From an uncultured Eubacterium sp. (GTDB lineage: Bacteria; Bacillota; Clostridia; Oscillospirales; Acutalibacteraceae): DNA of 21,059 nucleotides. Shown in pieces: positions 1 to 6,703 of the stretch. The first letter of the stretch is position 1. Each line of letters begins with the position of its first letter. Location: NCBI GenBank assembly GCA_902462495.1, contig CABQCC010000015.1, positions 1-21,059 on the forward strand. Reading direction: 5' to 3'. A model generated the notes under the pieces. It saw nothing but the letters and a program-made list of their open reading frames with translations, was not told the DNA's origin and ran no database searches. Position numbers and translations under genes: made by a program.

Positions 1-45
1 GGCGGCTTGCAGACTCCCGTCTTTTGAATTTATAAAGTATTGCAT
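1..45 (-). CDS. 5' end of an unidentified gene leaving the window
   Basis: Only the first 15 codons are present, starting MQYFINSKDGSLQAA. The ATG is at 43-45 on the minus strand. A strong AAGGAGGG ribosome binding site lies 6-7 bases upstream of it, and a near-consensus promoter (77-105) lies further upstream. Together these show that a real gene starts here and reads out of the window. Fifteen residues are too few to name a family. It is transcribed divergently from iolG, so a regulator, transporter or another inositol gene (for example iolB, iolC or iolR) would fit the position. That is inference from context only. Confidence 0.6.
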   Translation of the reverse strand, partial: MQYFINSKDGSLQAA

Positions 46-76
46 TACAACTCCCTCCTTTTCATTCTTTAATATA

Positions 77-105
77 AGTATAATTGTATTAGATTTTATT
101 GTCAA
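77..105 (-). promoter_or_regulatory. Sigma-A type promoter of the leftward gene
   Basis: Read on the minus strand, TTGACA (100-105) and TATACT (77-82) are separated by exactly 17 bases. This is a full -35 match and a five-of-six -10 match. It lies about 30 bases upstream of the ATG at 43-45. Confidence 0.85.
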
Positions 106-252
106 TTATTCTTTTAGGGCTTCCCTGATATTTCAAGTGTTTTTACTATAAGTGAGAGCATTACCGTTATCGACAGTCTGAATGTTTTTGTTTTGTGGAA
201 ATTTACTATGATACTGTGCCTAATTTTGTACATTATTATTGCAGAAATTTTG

Positions 253-281
253 TTGAAAACGCCTATACTGTATGATAAAAT
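253..281 (+). promoter_or_regulatory. Likely promoter of the iolGDE operon, with a cre-like site
   Basis: TTGAAA (253-258) and TAAAAT (276-281) have a 17-base spacer, about 65 bases before the iolG ATG. The -35 overlaps TTGAAAACGCCTATA (253-267). This resembles the CcpA catabolite-repression consensus WTGNAANCGNWNNCW, with two mismatches. Catabolite repression of iol genes is known in Bacillus; its presence here is inference. Confidence 0.5.
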
Positions 282-285
282 AATT

Positions 286-320
286 TTGATATATCTTGAT
301 ATACGCAGGGGAAATCCTGC
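286..320 (+). promoter_or_regulatory. Candidate operator region downstream of the iolG -10
   Basis: Two copies of TTGATATA start at 286 and 296, exactly 10 bp apart (one helical turn). They are followed by an inverted repeat GCAGG-ggaaat-CCTGC at 305-320. The region lies between the predicted -10 and the iolG ribosome binding site, where a repressor would block transcription. No regulator has been identified in the window. Confidence 0.35.
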
Positions 321-345
321 AAATTTACAAAAAGGGGCAATAACT

Positions 346-1359
346 ATGCAAAAGCTTAAGGTGGGCATTATCGGTGCCGGAAGAATCGGACAGGTTCATG
401 CAAAATCAATTACTTATCATATTCCGCAGGCGGAAATCGTTGCAATTTCGGACATTTATTTGGAAGGTGCAATGAAAGTTGCCGATGAATTGGGAATTCC
501 AAACGCTTGTGCGGATTATCATGAAATCCTTAACAACCCTGAAATTGAGGCTGTTCTTATTTGCTCGTCAACCGACACTCACGCAGACATTGCGGTTGAG
601 GCTGCCGAGGCAGGCAAGCACATTTTCTGCGAAAAGCCTGTTGATTTGACCGTAGCAAAAATAAAAAAAGTTATTTCTGCTGTTGAAAAAGCAGGTGTAA
701 AACTTCAAATCGGCTTCAACAGAAGATATGACCATAACTTTGCCGAAATCAAACGCCTTGCAAATGAGGGCAAACTCGGCAATCTTCAAACAATAAAAAT
801 TACATCTCGTGACCCTGAACCTCCGGCAATTGAATATGTCAAGGTTTCGGGCGGTATCTTCCTTGATATGACAGTTCACGATTTTGATATGGCTCGCTTT
901 ATCGGCGGTGAGGTAGAAGAAGTTTATGCCAACGCTACCGTTATGGTTGACCCTGCAATCGGCGAGGCAGGTGATGTTGACACCGCACTTGTTGCGCTTA
1001 AGTTTAAGAGCGGTGCAATCGGTGTTATTGACAATTGCCGTAAGGCTTGCTATGGCTACGACCAAAGACTTGAAGTGTTCGGTTCGGGCGGTCAGGCTTC
1101 TGCATCAAACGACACTCCTACAAATGTTGCTTACATCAATGATGACGGCAATCGCACCGACAAACCTCTTTATTTCTTCCTTGAAAGATATATGCAGTCG
1201 TTTGCAGACGAAATGAAAGAGTTTATCAATGCCGTTCAAAATGATGTTCCGACAAAAACAACGGTAAATGACGGACTGGAGGCACTTCGCCTCGGCTTGG
1301 CTGCAAAGTTGTCGGTTGCAGAACATCGTCCTGTTAAACTTTCAGAAATTGAATGTTGA
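346..1359 (+). CDS. iolG: Inositol 2-dehydrogenase (Gfo/Idh/MocA family)
   Basis: This protein likely oxidises myo-inositol to 2-keto-myo-inositol (scyllo-inosose) with NAD+, the first step of inositol catabolism in the cytoplasm. At 337 aa it is the usual family length. The N-terminal Rossmann motif GIIGAGRIG is at residues 7-15. EKP (96-98) places the catalytic Lys at 97, as in Bacillus IolG. D174 and H178 lie in LDMTVHDFD and match the DxxxH catalytic pair. The reading frame stays open upstream to 193, but that extension lies over the promoter. The start chosen is the ATG at 346, preceded by AAAGGGG. Fifteen bases separate it from iolD. Related dehydrogenases act on other cyclitols or sugars, but the adjacent iolD and iolE make the inositol role likely. 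Confidence 0.9.
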   Translation: MQKLKVGIIGAGRIGQVHAKSITYHIPQAEIVAISDIYLEGAMKVADELGIPNACADYHEILNNPEIEAVLICSSTDTHADIAVEAAEAGKHIFCEKPVDLTVAKIKKVISAVEKAGVKLQIGFNRRYDHNFAEIKRLANEGKLGNLQTIKITSRDPEPPAIEYVKVSGGIFLDMTVHDFDMARFIGGEVEEVYANATVMVDPAIGEAGDVDTALVALKFKSGAIGVIDNCRKACYGYDQRLEVFGSGGQASASNDTPTNVAYINDDGNRTDKPLYFFLERYMQSFADEMKEFINAVQNDVPTKTTVNDGLEALRLGLAAKLSVAEHRPVKLSEIEC

Positions 1360-1374
1360 TAACGGGGTGACGGT

Positions 1375-3228
1375 ATGAAACGAGAAAGATTGACAATGGC
1401 ACAGGCTCTTGTCAAGTTCCTTGATAACCAATACATAGAAGTGGACGGAGTTGAGTCAAAATTCGTAAGCGGAATTTTCGGCATTTTCGGTCATGGCTGT
1501 GTAGTCGGAGTCGGTCAGGCACTTGAACAGGGCGGCCATAACTTAAAATTTTATCAGGGCAAAAATGAGCAGAATATGGCTCTTGCCGCTGTTGCTTATG
1601 CAAAACAAATGGATAGAAAGGCGATTATTCCGTGCGTTTCGTCAATCGGTCCGGGTGCTACAAATATGGTAACAGCCTGCGGCTGTGCAACGGCAAACAG
1701 AATTCCGCTTCTTGTCCTGCCGGGTGACACATTCGCTTGTCGTCAGCCCGACCCTGTTTTGCAACAGGCAGAATTTTTTGACAATTACGGCAGAACGGTT
1801 ACGGATGCGTTCAAGGGTGTTTGCCATTATTTTGACAGAATTATTCGCCCCGAACAGCTTATGACTGCCTGCTTAAATGCAATGAGAGTGCTCACCGACC
1901 CTGCCGACACGGGTGCGGTTTGCCTTGCAATGCCTCAAGATGTTGAGGGCGAGGCGTATGATTATCCGGAGCACTTCCTCCAAAAACGAGTTTGGCATAT
2001 CGACAGACGACCTGTAAGTGCTTCACAGCTTGACCGTGCAACACAGATGATTAAATCCGCAAAAAAGCCGATTATCGTTTGTGGCGGTGGAGTGAGATAT
2101 TCAGGTGCGGAAAAAGAGCTTCAGGCTCTTGCCGAAAAATGCAACATTCCTGTGTCCGAAACTCAAGCGGGCAAGGGACTTATTGCGTGGAATCATCCTC
2201 TCAATTTGGGCGGTATCGGTGTGACAGGCGGCAAGGCAGCTAATGTTATCGGCAGAGATGCGGACCTTGTTATCGGCGTCGGCACAAGATTTACAGATTT
2301 TACCACTTCGTCAAAATGGCTTTTCAACGAGGACAGAAAGGTGCTCGGCATAAATATTTGTCCGTTTGATGCGTACAAAATGGATGCAGAGGCTATTGTT
2401 GCCGATGCCAAGGAAACTTTGACGGCACTTATTGAGTCGCTTGACGGATATAAGACCGCATATACAACCGAAATTGCGGACGCCAAAAAAGAGTGGAACG
2501 CTATTGTTGACGAGTATTATTCAACCGAGCTTGAGGGCGGACTTAATCAAACTCTTGCTCTCGGTATCATCAATGAATTTATGAGCGAGGGCGACATTGC
2601 ACTCGGTTCGGCAGGCTCACTTCCGGGCGATATGCAACGACTTTTCAGACCTAACGGCGTCAGAACTTACCATATGGAATACGGATATTCAAATATGGGA
2701 TACGAGGTCAACGGCGCACTCGGTGCAAAACTTGCAAAGCCTGAAGCAGAGGTGTACACTTTCTGCGGTGACGGTTCGTTTCTTATGGGTCACAGCGAGT
2801 TGTACACAGCTATTCAAGAGGGTTTGAAGATTAATATTTGCCTTTTTGACAATTTGGGTTGGGGCTGTATCGAAAACTTGCAAAACAATCAGGGCACAGA
2901 TACTTTCGGTACGGTGTTCCGTGCAAGAAATCCAAAAACAGGTATGCTTGACGGTGACGAAATCGCTGTTGATTTTGCAAAAATCGCAGAGGGATACGGC
3001 GCAAAGGCATATTCAATTCGCACATCGGCAGAGTTGAAATCGGCTCTTGAAGATGCCAAAGAGCAGGACAGACCTGTTTTGTTCGACATCAAGGTGCTTC
3101 CAAAAACTATGACACCGGGATTTGAATCGTGGTGGAGAGTCGGAGTTGCCGAGGTGTCAAAGAGCAAGAGAGTTGCCGAGGCTTATGACGATATGCAAAA
3201 ACATATTGCACAAACTTTTGATTATTAA
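1375..3228 (+). CDS. iolD: 3D-(3,5/4)-trihydroxycyclohexane-1,2-dione hydrolase
   Basis: This thiamine-diphosphate enzyme hydrolytically opens the cyclohexane-dione ring to give 5-deoxy-glucuronate, the third step of the inositol pathway. It is 617 aa, close to the ~637 aa of Bacillus IolD. The N-terminus, with MAQALVKFLDNQYIEVDG from residue 8, closely resembles IolD. E65 in GKNEQNM is the expected ThDP-activating Glu. GDGS at 465-468, followed by LFDNLGWG, is the Mg-ThDP binding motif. Its start is 15 bases after the iolG stop and its stop is 18 bases before iolE, which indicates one operon. ATG 1375 (MKRERLTMAQ) fits the family N-terminus better than the internal Met at residue 8. Other acetolactate-synthase-like enzymes share the fold, but the context and N-terminus are specific to IolD. 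Confidence 0.95.
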   Translation: MKRERLTMAQALVKFLDNQYIEVDGVESKFVSGIFGIFGHGCVVGVGQALEQGGHNLKFYQGKNEQNMALAAVAYAKQMDRKAIIPCVSSIGPGATNMVTACGCATANRIPLLVLPGDTFACRQPDPVLQQAEFFDNYGRTVTDAFKGVCHYFDRIIRPEQLMTACLNAMRVLTDPADTGAVCLAMPQDVEGEAYDYPEHFLQKRVWHIDRRPVSASQLDRATQMIKSAKKPIIVCGGGVRYSGAEKELQALAEKCNIPVSETQAGKGLIAWNHPLNLGGIGVTGGKAANVIGRDADLVIGVGTRFTDFTTSSKWLFNEDRKVLGINICPFDAYKMDAEAIVADAKETLTALIESLDGYKTAYTTEIADAKKEWNAIVDEYYSTELEGGLNQTLALGIINEFMSEGDIALGSAGSLPGDMQRLFRPNGVRTYHMEYGYSNMGYEVNGALGAKLAKPEAEVYTFCGDGSFLMGHSELYTAIQEGLKINICLFDNLGWGCIENLQNNQGTDTFGTVFRARNPKTGMLDGDEIAVDFAKIAEGYGAKAYSIRTSAELKSALEDAKEQDRPVLFDIKVLPKTMTPGFESWWRVGVAEVSKSKRVAEAYDDMQKHIAQTFDY

Positions 3229-3246
3229 TATTAAGGAGAACATAAG

Positions 3247-4146
3247 ATGCTTAATCCTAACAAAGTAAAATTGGCAATTGCGCCGATTGGTTGGACGAAT
3301 GATGATATGCCTGATTTGGGAGCGGAAAACACTTTTGAACAGTGCATTTCCGAAATGGCACTTGCAGGCTTCAAGGGCAGCGAAATCGGAAACAAATATC
3401 CGTCAGACCCCGATGTTTTGAAGCCTTATCTTGACATCAGAGGACTTCAAATTTGCAATGCGTGGTTCTCGTCATATCTCACTTCAAAGCCTTATGAGGA
3501 AACTATTGAGGCGTTCAAGGCTCATTGCGACAAACTCCATAAGCTCGGTGCAAAGGTTATCGGTGCGTCGGAGCAGGGCAATTCAATTCAGGGCGATTTG
3601 ACAAAATCAATCCTTGACGAAAAGCCGTATTATACCGATGAAGAATGGGCAATTGTTGCCAAAGGCTTCAACGAAATGGGCGAATATGCAAGAAGCAAGG
3701 GTATGTATTTCACCGTGCATCATCATATGGGCACAGGCGTTCAGACAGTTGAGGAAATCGACAAGCTTATGGAACTTACCGACCCTGAACTTGTGTATCT
3801 TCTTTTTGACAGCGGTCACCTTACATTTGCAGGTATCGACCCTGTTCCTGTACTTAAAAAGTATGTGAACCGAATCAAGCATGTTCACCTCAAAGATGTT
3901 CGTCTTGATGTTTATAACAACGAAGTTGTGCCGAATCATATGTCGTTCCTTGATGCGGTCAGAGCAGGCGTGTTCACTGTTCCGGGTGACGGAGATGTGG
4001 ACTTCAAGCCGATATTTGACATTTTAGAGGAAGCCGATTATGAGGGCTGGGTTGTTGTTGAAGCAGAGCAAGACCCGGCAAAGGCAAATCCGTTTGAATA
4101 TGCCGTTAAGGCACGCAAGTATATTGCAGAAAACACAGGACTGTAA
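3247..4146 (+). CDS. iolE: Inosose dehydratase
   Basis: This enzyme dehydrates 2-keto-myo-inositol to 3D-(3,5/4)-trihydroxycyclohexane-1,2-dione, the step between IolG and IolD. The protein is 299 aa with a xylose-isomerase-like/AP-endonuclease-2 TIM barrel. Features are APIGWTNDDMPDLG near the N-terminus, HHHMGTGVQ near residue 160, FDSGHL near 199, HVHLKD near 225 and a C-terminal VVVEAEQDP. The last four carry the metal-binding His/Asp/Glu of the family. TAAGGAGAA lies just upstream of the ATG. The order here is G-D-E. iolB, iolC, iolJ and iolA are not seen in the window, so the pathway must be completed elsewhere, possibly left of the window edge. Confidence 0.93.
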   Translation: MLNPNKVKLAIAPIGWTNDDMPDLGAENTFEQCISEMALAGFKGSEIGNKYPSDPDVLKPYLDIRGLQICNAWFSSYLTSKPYEETIEAFKAHCDKLHKLGAKVIGASEQGNSIQGDLTKSILDEKPYYTDEEWAIVAKGFNEMGEYARSKGMYFTVHHHMGTGVQTVEEIDKLMELTDPELVYLLFDSGHLTFAGIDPVPVLKKYVNRIKHVHLKDVRLDVYNNEVVPNHMSFLDAVRAGVFTVPGDGDVDFKPIFDILEEADYEGWVVVEAEQDPAKANPFEYAVKARKYIAENTGL

Positions 4147-4180
4147 ATTCTCCCCAAACAAATGAACAGGAGGGATAAGT

Positions 4181-4534
4181 ATGGAGGATTACAATAATCA
4201 ATATTATCAACCTAATCAAAATCCGAATACAAACCAACCGCCGTATCAACCGCAGTATCAACAACTGATTTATCATCAACCGTATGACCCCACAACAGAG
4301 GTTATGAGCATCGGTGCATACATTTTGATGTTTGTTCTTTCGGCAATTCCTGTTGTAAACATCATTTGTTGGATTGTTTGGCTTGTCAGTCCAAACACAA
4401 ACAAAAACAAAAAGAACTTCATCTGGGCGCAAATCATTATGGTTGTTATTGCATATGCATTGGTGATTGTTTTAGCCACAACAACAAGTCTGGGTGCAAA
4501 TTATCTCAGTGATTTGATGGCTGTATTATTATAA
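4181..4534 (+). CDS. Small Q/N/P/Y-rich membrane protein, function unknown
   Basis: This is a 117-aa protein I do not recognise. Residues 1-38 are rich in Gln, Asn, Pro and Tyr, with repeated YQPQ/NQP-like motifs and no charged clusters. Two hydrophobic segments follow, roughly residues 43-69 and 80-103. They are separated by a short basic/Asn loop, NTNKNKKN, around 72-79. It has a strong AGGAGGG ribosome binding site and starts 34 bases after iolE. No promoter or terminator is visible in between, so it is probably the last gene of the iol transcript, which ends at the hairpin at 4544-4578. The disordered tail plus two-helix plan resembles many uncharacterised Firmicute membrane proteins. A link to inositol is positional only. 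Confidence 0.75.
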   Translation: MEDYNNQYYQPNQNPNTNQPPYQPQYQQLIYHQPYDPTTEVMSIGAYILMFVLSAIPVVNIICWIVWLVSPNTNKNKKNFIWAQIIMVVIAYALVIVLATTTSLGANYLSDLMAVLL

Positions 4535-4543
4535 ATGAATTGG

Positions 4544-4578
4544 AACGCTGTGAGCCTTTTGGTTTACAGCGTTTTTTT
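4544..4578 (+). terminator. Intrinsic terminator after the iol operon
   Basis: A 13-bp stem pairs 4544-4556 with 4561-4573, including two G-U pairs. The loop is TTTT and a T-run follows to 4578. Confidence 0.92.
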
Positions 4579-4607
4579 CTGCCGAAAATATTTGTAAAGA
4601 AAAAGTC

Positions 4608-4636
4608 TTGACAAACGTCACGCAATGTGGTATATT
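4608..4636 (+). promoter_or_regulatory. Promoter of the infC-rpmI-rplT operon
   Basis: TTGACA (4608-4613) and TATATT (4631-4636) have a 17-base spacer. The predicted transcription start is about 4643, which gives a leader of roughly 120 bases before infC. Confidence 0.85.
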
Positions 4637-4642
4637 ATTTGC

Positions 4643-4765
4643 ACAACAAAGCAGAGCGTATGTTCTCCCCTTCAGCGTGAAGTAAAAAGGGCAATAATTT
4701 TTGAGATTATTGAGTACAGGCGTTTTGCGTTTGTGCTTATTTATTTTTTTAAAGAGGTGTTTTTT
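4643..4765 (+). promoter_or_regulatory. Structured infC leader, probable L20-type attenuation region
   Basis: The untranslated leader is rich in hairpins. CTTCA-gcg-TGAAG is at 4670-4682 and CAATAAT/ATTATTG pairs at 4692-4698 with 4706-4712. A terminator-like hairpin lies at 4714-4736. The 5' GCACAA (4641-4646) is complementary to TTGTGC (4731-4736), so it could compete with the terminator stem. In Bacillus, ribosomal protein L20 represses this same operon by premature termination in the infC leader. Equating this leader with that system is inference; I could not score it against the Rfam L20-leader model. Confidence 0.6.
4714..4750 (+). terminator. Candidate attenuator hairpin within the infC leader
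   Basis: GTACAGGCG (4714-4722) pairs with CGTTTGTGC (4728-4736) through nine pairs, three of them G-U. The loop is TTTTG. The T-rich tract TTATTTATTTTTTT follows just before the infC ribosome binding site. The stem is weak for a terminator, as expected of a conditional one. Confidence 0.5.
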
Positions 4766-5281
4766 ATCAGCAAGGATGCTCCACAGCTTAACGGCGAAAT
4801 CAGAGATAAGGAATTAAGAGTAATTTCTGACACGGGCGAACAATTAGGCGTTATGAGTGCAAAAGAGGCTCAGGCTCTTGCAGATGCAAAGGGCGTTGAC
4901 CTTGTAAAGATTGCTCCTATGGCTAAACCGCCGGTTGCAAAAATTATGGACTACTCAAAATATCGCTATGAGCAAACCAAGCGTGAAAAGGAAAATCGCA
5001 AAAAGCAAAAGACTGTTGAAACAAAGGAAATCAGACTTTCGCTTAATATTGACATCGGCGACTTTAACACAAAAGTCAACCAAGCACGCAAGTTCCTTGC
5101 AAAGGGCGATAAGCTCAAGGTGTCTATCCGCCTTCGTGGCAGAGAGATGGCTCATCCGGAGCTTGGCGAAACCAATATGCAAAGATTTGCCGACCAGCTT
5201 GCAGATGAAGCTAATATTGATAAAAAACCAAAGCTTGAGGGACGCCAAATTCTTATGTTTATGTCCCCAAAGACAAAGTAA
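4766..5281 (+). CDS. infC: Translation initiation factor IF-3, with AUC start codon
   Basis: IF-3 binds the 30S subunit and checks start-codon and initiator-tRNA pairing. The N-domain runs to about residue 75 and includes IAPMAKPPVAKIMDYSKYRYE. The basic linker EKENRKKQK and the C-domain with IRLRGREM follow. At 171 aa from the chosen start it matches the family length. That start is ATC at 4766-4768 (then SKDAPQLNGEIRDKELRV), six bases after AGAGGTG. The homologous Bacillus protein also begins with I/M-S-K-D. No in-frame ATG or TTG lies nearby. The in-frame GTG at 4757 is part of the ribosome binding site itself. Rare starts in infC are a known autoregulatory device, because IF-3 discriminates against them. 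It is followed by rpmI and rplT. Confidence 0.93.
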   Translation: MSKDAPQLNGEIRDKELRVISDTGEQLGVMSAKEAQALADAKGVDLVKIAPMAKPPVAKIMDYSKYRYEQTKREKENRKKQKTVETKEIRLSLNIDIGDFNTKVNQARKFLAKGDKLKVSIRLRGREMAHPELGETNMQRFADQLADEANIDKKPKLEGRQILMFMSPKTK

Positions 5282-5305
5282 TTAATTTTAACGGAGGAAA
5301 TAACA

Positions 5306-5503
5306 ATGCCAAAAATTAAGACACACAGCGGTGCTAAGAAGCGTTTTAAGACAACTAAGAGCGGCAAGGTAAAGAGAGCTCACGCTTACACTTCACACAT
5401 CCTTACTAAAAAGACAACAAAGCGCAAGAGAAATCTTCGCAAGACTGCAGTTGCAGATGTAACCAATCAGAAGCAGTGCAAGAGACTTGTTCCTTATAAA
5501 TAA
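5306..5503 (+). CDS. rpmI: 50S ribosomal protein L35
   Basis: This 65-aa, strongly basic protein has the L35 signature MPKIKTHSGAKKRFK at its N-terminus and a KRKRNLR stretch in the middle. It is a component of the large ribosomal subunit. It sits 24 bases after infC with an ACGGAGG ribosome binding site, in the conserved order infC-rpmI-rplT. The length is typical and no anomaly is seen. Confidence 0.98.
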   Translation: MPKIKTHSGAKKRFKTTKSGKVKRAHAYTSHILTKKTTKRKRNLRKTAVADVTNQKQCKRLVPYK

Positions 5504-5537
5504 GAAGAACGATTAAGACTTACGGAGGTATTTAACA

Positions 5538-5891
5538 ATGGCTAGAATTAAAGGCGCTATGGCGACTCGCAAAAGAAGAAAGAAAGTATTAAAGGCAGCT
5601 AAGGGCTACTATGGATCAAAGCACACTTTGTTCAAGACTGCTAAGCAGGCAGTAATGAAGAGTGGTCAGTATGCATATATCGGCAGAAAGCAGAAGAAGA
5701 GAGATTTCAGAAGAATTTGGATTACTCGTATTTCTGCTGCAGCAAAGATGAATGGTATGAACTATTCAACATTTATGAACGGTCTCAAGAAGGCAGGCAT
5801 CGACCTCAACAGAAAGATGCTCTCAGAGATTGCAATCGCTGACCCTGCAGGCTTCGCAACACTTGTTGAAGCAGCAAAGGCAGCACTCTAA
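5538..5891 (+). CDS. rplT: 50S ribosomal protein L20
   Basis: This 117-aa protein begins MARIKGAMATRKRRKK, continues with AKGYYGSKHTLFK, and has RRIWITRISAAAKMNGMNYS mid-protein, all typical of L20. L20 binds 23S rRNA early in 50S assembly. In Firmicutes it also acts as autogenous repressor of this operon through the infC leader, which is consistent with the structured leader at 4643-4765. The ribosome binding site is ACGGAGG. A strong terminator follows at 5908-5939, so the three genes form one closed unit. Confidence 0.98.
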   Translation: MARIKGAMATRKRRKKVLKAAKGYYGSKHTLFKTAKQAVMKSGQYAYIGRKQKKRDFRRIWITRISAAAKMNGMNYSTFMNGLKKAGIDLNRKMLSEIAIADPAGFATLVEAAKAAL

Positions 5892-5907
5892 TCCATAAAG
5901 ATTAAAC

Positions 5908-5939
5908 AAAAAAGCATCCGTAATCACGGATGCTTTTTT
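5908..5939 (+). terminator. Terminator after rplT
   Basis: GCATCCGT (5914-5921) and ACGGATGC (5926-5933) form a perfect 8-bp stem with an AATC loop. It is flanked by A6 before and T6 after. Confidence 0.95.
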
Positions 5940-5982
5940 GAAAAATACGGTGATTGATTTTTAATGCTTATAGGAGAAAGTT

Positions 5983-6645
5983 ATGAATATTATAACAATG
6001 CTTGCGAGCGGTGTTGGCAATAGGTTTGGCGGTGATGTGCCAAAGCAGTTCACTATGATTAAAGGCAAGATGCTTATTGAATATGTTATTGACGCTGTCG
6101 TTGAAAGCAAATCGGTTGACAAAATCATAATTGCAACAGATGTCGAAGCGAACGAATCAATTTTAGGTGATATTTGCAAGAAGCATAATATTGATTTGAT
6201 TCAGGGAGGCGACACGAGGAATCGTTCACTTCAATGTGTTCTTGATTATATTAAAAAAACATATGATTGCCAAAAACTTATAGTTGTTGACGCAGTTCGA
6301 CCGATGATTACAGGCGAACTTATGGATGAATATTTTGCACGACTTGACAATGCAGATACAGTAGTAACTGCACAAAAGGTGACAGATTCGCTCGGTTGTT
6401 ATGATATGCACACATGTGACAGAGAAAGATATTATCTTATGTCGTCACCTGAAGGGTTTAGATTCGATTATTTATATAACCATTATGATTGTGAATCAAA
6501 GTTGGTTGAAGTTACTCAACAATTCCCTGAGGATTGTAAGGTTGATTTGTATTTTGGATTTAGAAATAATATGAAATTGACATATCCGGAGGATTTGGCG
6601 TTGCTTGAAGCATTAATTGAGCATAAAAACAGTCAAAATAAATAA
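5983..6645 (+). CDS. Divergent IspD/TarI-type cytidylyltransferase
   Basis: This 220-aa protein belongs to the family that transfers CMP from CTP to a sugar-alcohol phosphate (methylerythritol 4-phosphate for IspD, ribitol 5-phosphate for TarI). The nucleotide loop is ASGVGNRFGGDVPKQF (residues 8-23; R14 and K21 correspond to the family Arg/Lys). GGDTRNRS at 75-82, D103 in VVDAVRP and K198 in NMKLTYPEDLALLE also fit. Departures from standard IspD are ASG for AGG, VDAVRP for HDAARP, and SSPEGF where IspD has a TPQ-type motif. It is therefore probably not the housekeeping IspD, and its acceptor substrate is unknown. It has an AGGAGAA ribosome binding site and stands alone between two terminators. 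Confidence 0.75.
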   Translation: MNIITMLASGVGNRFGGDVPKQFTMIKGKMLIEYVIDAVVESKSVDKIIIATDVEANESILGDICKKHNIDLIQGGDTRNRSLQCVLDYIKKTYDCQKLIVVDAVRPMITGELMDEYFARLDNADTVVTAQKVTDSLGCYDMHTCDRERYYLMSSPEGFRFDYLYNHYDCESKLVEVTQQFPEDCKVDLYFGFRNNMKLTYPEDLALLEALIEHKNSQNK

Positions 6646-6661
6646 AGACAAAGTTATAATT

Positions 6662-6688
6662 AAAGCCTGACATTGGTCAGGCTTTTTT
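6662..6688. terminator. Terminator between convergent genes
   Basis: AAGCCTGAC (6663-6671) pairs perfectly with GTCAGGCTT (6676-6684), loop ATTG, followed by T6. It ends the cytidylyltransferase gene. It may also serve the leftward DivIVA-like gene, because the opposite strand has a shorter T-run. Confidence 0.9.
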
Positions 6689-6703
6689 GTATGATTATTA
6701 AAT

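Noticed and set aside
193..345. N-terminal extension of iolG by 51 residues
   Set aside because: The extension lies over the predicted promoter and ribosome binding site, lacks family similarity and is followed by the canonical start at 346.
568..1065. Long minus-strand open frame inside iolG
   Set aside because: It is antisense to a gene with clear motifs, lacks a ribosome binding site and shows no protein-like pattern. The same holds for the other long antisense frames inside iolE, the hydrolase gene, rsmI and spoIIE.
4625..4765. N-terminal extension of IF-3 from an ATG at 4625
   Set aside because: It would start inside the promoter, before the -10, and encodes leader RNA. The family N-terminus begins at 4766.
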